A stretch of DNA of 64,000 nt from Inquilinus ginsengisoli_B (GTDB lineage Bacteria; Pseudomonadota; Alphaproteobacteria; DSM-16000; Inquilinaceae): the NCBI RefSeq assembly GCF_050434925.1, contig NZ_JBNDJK010000001.1:5146001-5210000 (forward strand). Reading direction: 5' to 3'. The position numbers and the translations under genes were made by a program. The notes beneath the pieces were generated by a model. That model ran no database searches. It was given only the letters and a program-made list of their open reading frames with translations, and had not been told where the DNA came from. Shown piece by piece: positions 59,570 through 64,000 of this stretch (positions are counted from its first letter, which is position 1; the number at the start of each line of letters is the position of its first letter).

Positions 59570-61441
59570 TCATTCCTGGTAGTTCAGCCGGGCGAGGACC
59601 GCCTGGTCGACCGTGACTCCATAGCGGGCGCGCAGCGCCTGGTCCAGGCCGCCGCCGACATCGACCGCGAGGCCGCGCCGCAGATCCTGCTTCACCGCCG
59701 CCTCGGCCGTGGCGTCGGGCTTGGCCGGCTCGACCTTGGTCAGGCGGGCGACGACGCGGCCGCCCGGGGTCTCCGCGGTGGCAGTGCCGCCGACCTTGGC
59801 GGCGAACAGGTCGCGCACCAGCGAAACGGGCACGGCGCCGGCATTGCTGCCGTCGCGCAGCAGCGCCGGGGTCTCGGCATACTGCCCGCCGACCGCCTTG
59901 GCGACGTCGGCCGCGGCCTCGCCGGCGGACAGGCGCTTGGCGACATCGGCGGCCAGGGCGGCGCTCGCATCGGCCTGCTTCTGCTCGGTCCAGGCGGCGG
60001 CGACCTCGTCGCGCACCTTGGCCAGCGGCTCGGTCGCCGGCGGCACGATGCTGTCGACCCGGACGATGAAGGAGGTCTTGTCGTCGATCGTGCCCATCGG
60101 GCTGATATCGCCCTGCTGCGCCTGGAACGCGGCCTGCAGGATCTGTCCCTGGCCCGGCAGCGGCGGCAGCGGCTGGCCGCTCTGGGTGGTGCCGTCCTGG
60201 GCCACGGCCGGGACCGCGGTGATGGTGAAGCCGAACTCCTGCGCCGCCTTGTCGATCGGCACGGTGTCGGCCAGCGCGTCCTGGAACTTGTTGGCGGCCT
60301 CGTACAGCGCGTCGGCGGCCTTGCTCTGCTTCAGCTGGGCCTCGATCTCGGCCCGCGCCTCCTCGAACGGCACGGTGCGGGCCGGCTGGACCCCGGTCAG
60401 CACCAGCACGTGCCAGCCGAAAGGCGATTGCACCGGGTCGGTCGCCTGGCCCTCGGCCAGGGCGAATCCCGGATCGGCCAGGGCCGGGATCGGCATGGCG
60501 GCCTTGGCGGTGAAGTCGACCGGGATCAGCTTGACCGCGGCGTTGCCGGAGTCGTCCACCGCCTGCTGCACCGCCTTGCCGCCGCGCACCGCCGCGGCGA
60601 TCTGGTCGGCCAGCTCCTTGGTCGGGGCGATCACCTGGTCGAAGCGCCGCATCTCCGGCTTCTGATAGCTCGCCTGGCTCTTGTCGTATTGGGTGCGGGC
60701 CTCGTCCTCCGACACCGTGACAGTCTTGGCGAACTCATCGGTGTTCAGCAGCACGACGCTCAGCGTCCGGTACTCCGGCGACTGGAACTTGTCGCCATGC
60801 TCCTTGTGATAGGCCTCGAGATCGGCCTGGGTCGGCTGCGGCACGCCGGTCTGGTCGGCGTTGCGCAGCGTAATGGTGTCGGCCACCCGGGCCTCGCGGC
60901 GGTACTTGTAGATCGGGTCGACCAGCGCCTGCGGCGGCTCGGCACCGCTGAACAGTGCCCGCATCACCCCCTGCTGCTGCAACTGGCCGCGCATATAGGC
61001 GATGAACCCGGCCTCGTTGGTGCCGCCGGCCTGCAGCGCCTGCAGGAAGCGGTCGCGGCTGAACTGGTTGGTGGCCGGGTCACGGAACCTTTGGTCGTTG
61101 CGCACAGTGTCGGCGACCGCGTCGGTCGACAGGTCGTAGCCGAGATCGGCGGCCAGCTGGTCGTACAGGAAGCCGGAGATCATGTTGTCCAGCACGCGCT
61201 GCGGGAAGCCGAGCTGCTGGGCGACCGACAGCGGGATCTGCTGGCTCTGGGCCACGGAGCGGAACTGGCTGTCGAGCTGCTGCAGGCTGATCGTCACGTC
61301 GCCGACCGTGGCCACGGTGTCGGACTGGCCCCGGTTGCGGAAGATGTCGCCGATGCCCCAGACCGCGAAGCTCAGGATCAGGAGGACGAACAGCACCTTG
61401 ACGACGACGGAGCCGACCTTGTGGCGGAGAAGCTGCAGCAT
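59570..61441 (-). CDS. PpiD-type membrane-anchored peptidyl-prolyl isomerase/chaperone
   Basis: Periplasmic folding helper for outer-membrane proteins, anchored in the inner membrane. The 623 residues begin with a basic stretch and a single membrane segment (VGSVVVKVLFVLLILSFAVWGIGDIF), then a SurA-type N-terminal chaperone domain (VATVGDVTISLQQLDSQF ... YDLSTDAVADTVRNDQRFRDPATNQFSRDRFLQAL). A parvulin-like PPIC domain lies around residues 255-370 (RRFDQVIAPTKELADQIAAAV, SPFGWHVLVLTGV), and a long helical tail follows. The parvulin part looks weak, so it may be mainly a chaperone. The ATG at 61441 is used; the frame is open from a TTG at 61456. It is divergent from tpiA. Confidence 0.9.
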   Translation of the reverse strand: MLQLLRHKVGSVVVKVLFVLLILSFAVWGIGDIFRNRGQSDTVATVGDVTISLQQLDSQFRSVAQSQQIPLSVAQQLGFPQRVLDNMISGFLYDQLAADLGYDLSTDAVADTVRNDQRFRDPATNQFSRDRFLQALQAGGTNEAGFIAYMRGQLQQQGVMRALFSGAEPPQALVDPIYKYRREARVADTITLRNADQTGVPQPTQADLEAYHKEHGDKFQSPEYRTLSVVLLNTDEFAKTVTVSEDEARTQYDKSQASYQKPEMRRFDQVIAPTKELADQIAAAVRGGKAVQQAVDDSGNAAVKLIPVDFTAKAAMPIPALADPGFALAEGQATDPVQSPFGWHVLVLTGVQPARTVPFEEARAEIEAQLKQSKAADALYEAANKFQDALADTVPIDKAAQEFGFTITAVPAVAQDGTTQSGQPLPPLPGQGQILQAAFQAQQGDISPMGTIDDKTSFIVRVDSIVPPATEPLAKVRDEVAAAWTEQKQADASAALAADVAKRLSAGEAAADVAKAVGGQYAETPALLRDGSNAGAVPVSLVRDLFAAKVGGTATAETPGGRVVARLTKVEPAKPDATAEAAVKQDLRRGLAVDVGGGLDQALRARYGVTVDQAVLARLNYQE

Positions 61442-61606
61442 GACAACCGTGAACAAAGGGCAAGGCCGCGCCGGTCCCCCGGGCGGTTAGGGCGCGCATC
61501 ATAGGTGCGGCCTTCCCAGGCAGCAATGCACAAGGAGTGCGGTGGCGTCATGGCGCCGGGATTGGTACATGAAGGCGACATTCGAGGACCAGCGGGAGAG
61601 AGGCCG

Positions 61607-62362
61607 ATGGCGCGCAAGCTGATCGCGGGCAACTGGAAGATGAACCTGCTGCGCGACGAGGGCACGGCGCTGGCCCGTGACCTCGCTTTGCGCCTGGCCC
61701 GCACGGTCGACCCGGCCTTCGACCTGCTGATCTGCCCGCCGGCCACCATCATCGCGCCGATCGCGGATGCGGTGCAGGGCAGCGGCCTTCAGGTCGGCGG
61801 CCAGGACTGCCATACCGCGCAGGACGGCGCACACACCGGCGACATCGCGGCCCGGATGCTGGCCGATCTCGGCTGCAGCCACGCCATCGTCGGCCATTCC
61901 GAGCGGCGCCAGGACCATGACGAGATCGACCTGATGGTGGCCGAGAAGGCGGCGGCGGCGCAGGCCGAGGGGCTGGTCGCGATCATCTGCGTCGGCGAAA
62001 CCGAGGCCGAGCGCAACGCGGGCCGGGCGCTGCAGGTCTGCAGCCGGCAGATCGCCGGATCGCTGCCGCGCGGGGCGACGGCGGAGAACACGGTGATCGC
62101 CTATGAGCCGGTCTGGGCCATCGGCACCGGCCGCACCCCGACAGCGGCCGACGTGGCCGAGGTGCACGCCCATATCCGGGCGGCGCTGGGCGCCCATGTG
62201 CCGTCCGAGGCCGCGGGCATCCGCATCCTCTATGGCGGCTCGGTCAAGCCCGGCAACGCGGCGGAGCTTCTGGCGGTGCCGAATGTCGACGGCGCCCTGG
62301 TCGGCGGCGCCAGCCTGAAGGCCGATGATTTCTGGGCCATCGCCGTGGCCAGCGCCGGCTGA
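61607..62362 (+). CDS. tpiA: Triosephosphate isomerase
   Basis: Interconverts dihydroxyacetone phosphate and glyceraldehyde-3-phosphate in glycolysis. The 251 residues match the family: KLIAGNWKMN with the substrate-binding K11, SHAIVGHSERR with the catalytic H97, and the catalytic Glu in VIAYEPVWAIGTG. The phosphate-loop is ILYGGSVKPGNAAELL, then DGALVGGASLK. The ATG at 61607 is chosen from MARKLIAGNWKMN and the GAGAG upstream; the frame back to 61505 is not required. It is divergent from the ppiD-type gene and upstream of the tRNA. Confidence 0.98.
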   Translation: MARKLIAGNWKMNLLRDEGTALARDLALRLARTVDPAFDLLICPPATIIAPIADAVQGSGLQVGGQDCHTAQDGAHTGDIAARMLADLGCSHAIVGHSERRQDHDEIDLMVAEKAAAAQAEGLVAIICVGETEAERNAGRALQVCSRQIAGSLPRGATAENTVIAYEPVWAIGTGRTPTAADVAEVHAHIRAALGAHVPSEAAGIRILYGGSVKPGNAAELLAVPNVDGALVGGASLKADDFWAIAVASAG

Positions 62363-62457
62363 TCGGTTTCGGCCAGCATCGTCGTTGCATAGGGGCGGGG
62401 CGCTGGTTATAGTCCCGCCCGCTTGCCGCCCGGCTCTGTCCGGCGGCGAGCCCCGGT

Positions 62458-62534
62458 CGGAGCGTAGCGCAGCCTGGTAGCGCACTTGCATGGGGTGCAA
62501 GGGGTCGCGAGTTCGAATCTCGCCGCTCCGACCA
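62458..62534 (+). tRNA. tRNA-Pro (anticodon GGG)
   Basis: A 77-nt cloverleaf with encoded CCA. The acceptor stem CGGAGCG pairs with CGCTCCG, the D-arm is GCGC/GCGC around AGCCTGGTA, and the anticodon stem CTTGC/GCAAG encloses the loop ATGGGGT. This gives U33, GGG at 34-36 and G37. The T-arm TCGCGAGTTCGAATCTCGC (62505-62523) has the TTCGAAT loop. GGG decodes the proline codon CCC, heavily used in this GC-rich genome. A short frame reading through it (starting at 62486 or 62490) is a shadow. Confidence 0.97.
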
Positions 62535-62595
62535 TTTACTCCCGGTCCGGCCTTGCCGGCCGCCAAGCCCGCAAGCGCAAGGGCCGTCCCGCATC

Positions 62596-63525
62596 ATGCT
62601 CGTCGCCCTCGATTGGGGAACCTCCTCGCTCCGCGCCTGGCTGCTCGACGGCGACGGCGACGGCGCCGTGCGCGACGAGGCCGCGGCCCCGCTCGGCATC
62701 CTCAAGGTCCCCGGCGGCGATTTCGACGCCGTGTTCCGCCAGATCGCGGAGAAGTGGATCTCCGCCGGCGCCACCGCCGCCATCGCCTCCGGCATGATCG
62801 GCAGCCGCCAGGGCTGGGCCGAGGCGCCCTATGCGAACTGCCCGGCCGACGCGGCGGCGCTGGTCGCCAAACTGATCGAGGTCCCGACCTCGCTGGGCAT
62901 CTCCTTGCGAATCGTCCCCGGCGTCAGCCGGGTCGACGCCGACGGCATCCCCGACGTGATGCGCGGCGAGGAGGTGCAGATCCTCGGCGACGCGCCGGCG
63001 ACCGGCCGCCGCCTCTACGTCCTGCCCGGCACGCACAGCAAATGGGCCCTGGCCGAGGACGGCAGGATCGCCTGGTTCGCCACCTCGATGACCGGCGAGG
63101 CCTTCGCCGTCCTGGCCGAGCACAGCATCCTCGGCCGGCTGATGGACGGCCGCGCCTACGACCAGCCCGCCTTCCGCCGCGGCCTCGCGGTCGGCGCCGC
63201 GGCCGGCGGCGGCCTGCTGCGCCGGCTGTTCAGCGCCCGCACCCTCGGCCTGTTCGGCGAGCTCGAGCCGAAGGCGGCCGGATCCTACCTCTCCGGCCTG
63301 CTGATCGGGGCCGAGGTGGCCGACGCCCGCTCCACGGTCGCCGACGCCATCGGGGCCGCCGCCACCGGCGCCGCGCCGGACGAGGTGACCATCGTCGGCG
63401 GCGCCGAGCTGTCGGCCCGCTACGCCGAGGCGATCGAGGCCGCGGGGCTGCGCAGCCGAATCGCCCCGGCCGACACCACGGTCAAGGCGCTGTGGCGCCT
63501 GGCCAAGCATGCGGAGCTGGTGTGA
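62596..63525 (+). CDS. dgoK: 2-dehydro-3-deoxygalactonokinase
   Basis: Phosphorylates 2-keto-3-deoxy-galactonate with ATP in galactonate (De Ley-Doudoroff) catabolism. The 309 residues have the sugar-kinase-like N-terminus LVALDWGTSSLRAWLLDGDG. SGMIGSRQGWAEAPY and VMRGEEVQILG, LPGTHSKWALAEDGRIAWFATSMTGEAFAVL follow, with family-typical C-terminal segments (LGLFGELEPKAAGSYLSGLLIGAEV, VTIVGGAELSARYAEAIEAAG). A TGA two bases before the next ATG links it to dgoA. The tRNA ends 61 bp upstream. It heads a sugar-acid operon that runs beyond the right edge. Confidence 0.94.
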   Translation: MLVALDWGTSSLRAWLLDGDGDGAVRDEAAAPLGILKVPGGDFDAVFRQIAEKWISAGATAAIASGMIGSRQGWAEAPYANCPADAAALVAKLIEVPTSLGISLRIVPGVSRVDADGIPDVMRGEEVQILGDAPATGRRLYVLPGTHSKWALAEDGRIAWFATSMTGEAFAVLAEHSILGRLMDGRAYDQPAFRRGLAVGAAAGGGLLRRLFSARTLGLFGELEPKAAGSYLSGLLIGAEVADARSTVADAIGAAATGAAPDEVTIVGGAELSARYAEAIEAAGLRSRIAPADTTVKALWRLAKHAELV

Positions 63526-63526
63526 C

Positions 63527-64000
63527 ATGAGCGTTTCCCTGCACGACGCCCTGGCCGGGCTGCCCCTGGTCGCCATCCTGCGCGGCGTCCGGCCGGAGGA
63601 GGTCGAGGCCATCGGCGCCGCTTTGGTCGAGGCCGGGTTCCGCTGCATCGAGGTGCCGCTGAACTCGCCGCAGCCCTTCGACAGCATCCGCCGCCTGGCC
63701 GATCGGTTCGGCCAGCAGGCGCTGATCGGCGCCGGCACGGTGCTGAAGCGCGAGGACGTGGCCCGGGTGCAGGCCTCGGGCGGCAATCTGATCGTGATGC
63801 CGCACGCCGATGTCGAGGTGATCGCCGAGGCGAAGCGGCTGGCCCTGGTCTGCGCCCCCGGCGCCGCCACCCCGACCGAGGCCTTCGCGGCGCTGAAGGC
63901 CGGCGCCGATGCGGTCAAGATCTTCCCGGCCGAGGCGGTGCCGCCCGCCGTCGTCAAAGCCTGGCGCGCGGTGGTCCCGGCCGCGGTGCCGCTGATCGCG
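63527..64000 (+). CDS. dgoA: 2-dehydro-3-deoxy-6-phosphogalactonate aldolase (3' partial)
   Basis: Splits 2-keto-3-deoxy-6-phosphogalactonate into pyruvate and glyceraldehyde-3-phosphate. The first 158 codons are in the window and the frame is open at the edge. The KDPG-aldolase-type TIM barrel is shown by LPLVAILRGVRPEEVEAIG, the E42 region (RCIEVPLNSPQPFDSI), LIGAGTVLKREDV and the Schiff-base Lys at about residue 131 in ADAVKIFPAEAV. NSP after the Glu is characteristic of DgoA versus KDPG aldolase (Eda). It starts one base after the dgoK stop, so the kinase and aldolase act in sequence. Confidence 0.92.
   Translation, partial: MSVSLHDALAGLPLVAILRGVRPEEVEAIGAALVEAGFRCIEVPLNSPQPFDSIRRLADRFGQQALIGAGTVLKREDVARVQASGGNLIVMPHADVEVIAEAKRLALVCAPGAATPTEAFAALKAGADAVKIFPAEAVPPAVVKAWRAVVPAAVPLIA

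Noticed and set aside
59319..59573. His-rich frame upstream of trpE (HHFHHAPTHHHAGHRHAG)
   Set aside because: It overlaps the trpE start in another frame, has no local start codon or ribosome site, and arises from CAT/CAC-rich sequence.
62486..62797. Plus frame running through the tRNA into dgoK
   Set aside because: It overlaps the tRNA-Pro cloverleaf and then reads out of frame with dgoK.

Overview
The window is strongly GC-rich and almost fully coding. It reads as a chromosomal segment of an alphaproteobacterium, probably a Rhodospirillales/Azospirillum–Inquilinus-type organism. The grounds are GcrA (a cell-cycle regulator restricted to Alphaproteobacteria), a eukaryote-like NADP isocitrate dehydrogenase, the gene order rpsB-tsf-pyrH-frr-uppS-cdsA-dxr-rseP-bamA-lpxD-fabZ-lpxA-lpxI-lpxB, and the order tpiA / ppiD / trpE-G-D-C / moaC-moeA-lexA. 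The genus-level guess is inference.

Layout. (1) 1-6.7 kb is accessory and partly decayed: the C-terminal end of a large protein with a kinase-like end domain, NAD synthetase, a coupled trio (Imm50-like, 2OG-Fe(II) oxygenase, unknown), a secreted cupin, a truncated hydrolase and truncated LysR regulator left by one deletion, and a gene with two frameshifts. (2) 7-13.6 kb holds alaS, gcrA, two tandem secreted paralogues, icd and a LOG-family hydrolase. (3) 13.7-27 kb holds a Pro-rich-repeat LysM protein, histidine-degradation genes (hutF, hutI) with a Fic gene coupled to hutF, a lytic transglycosylase, a polysaccharide exporter, the malonyl-CoA pair mcd-matB and three small unknown genes. (4) 28-42 kb is the core run for translation, isoprenoid and phospholipid synthesis, outer-membrane assembly and lipid A. 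(5) 42-47.6 kb holds gltA, gltX and comEC. (6) 47.6-52.5 kb is an accessory block (phytanoyl-CoA-dioxygenase-like protein, Gfo/Idh/MocA oxidoreductase, NIPSNAP protein, TetR and LacI regulators) set between comEC and lexA. (7) 52.5-62.4 kb holds lexA, moeA-moaC, trpC-D-G-E, the ppiD-type chaperone and tpiA. (8) The right end has tRNA-Pro(GGG) and the start of a 2-keto-3-deoxy-galactonate operon (dgoK, dgoA), cut by the window edge.

How genes work together. The core run feeds envelope biogenesis: uppS/dxr (isoprenoid carrier), cdsA (phospholipid), rseP/bamA (outer-membrane protein assembly and stress) and lpxD-fabZ-lpxA-lpxI-lpxB (lipid A), mostly with start/stop overlaps. Molybdopterin genes, tryptophan genes and lexA are co-oriented. 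Regulatory signals visible by eye are a perfect AT-rich 10+10 bp inverted repeat between fic and hutI, a perfect 16-bp LacI-type palindrome between the dioxygenase and oxidoreductase genes, a pair of 18-bp direct repeats between the NIPSNAP gene and tetR, and several hairpin terminators. A family of palindromic, polypyrimidine-rich intergenic repeats occurs at about 6.7, 51.3, 55.1 and 59.4 kb.

I found no clear, complete, previously undescribed system. The best leads are the toxin-like C-terminus with an Imm50-like gene nearby, the Fic/hut arrangement with its palindrome, and the LacI-controlled oxidoreductase block.
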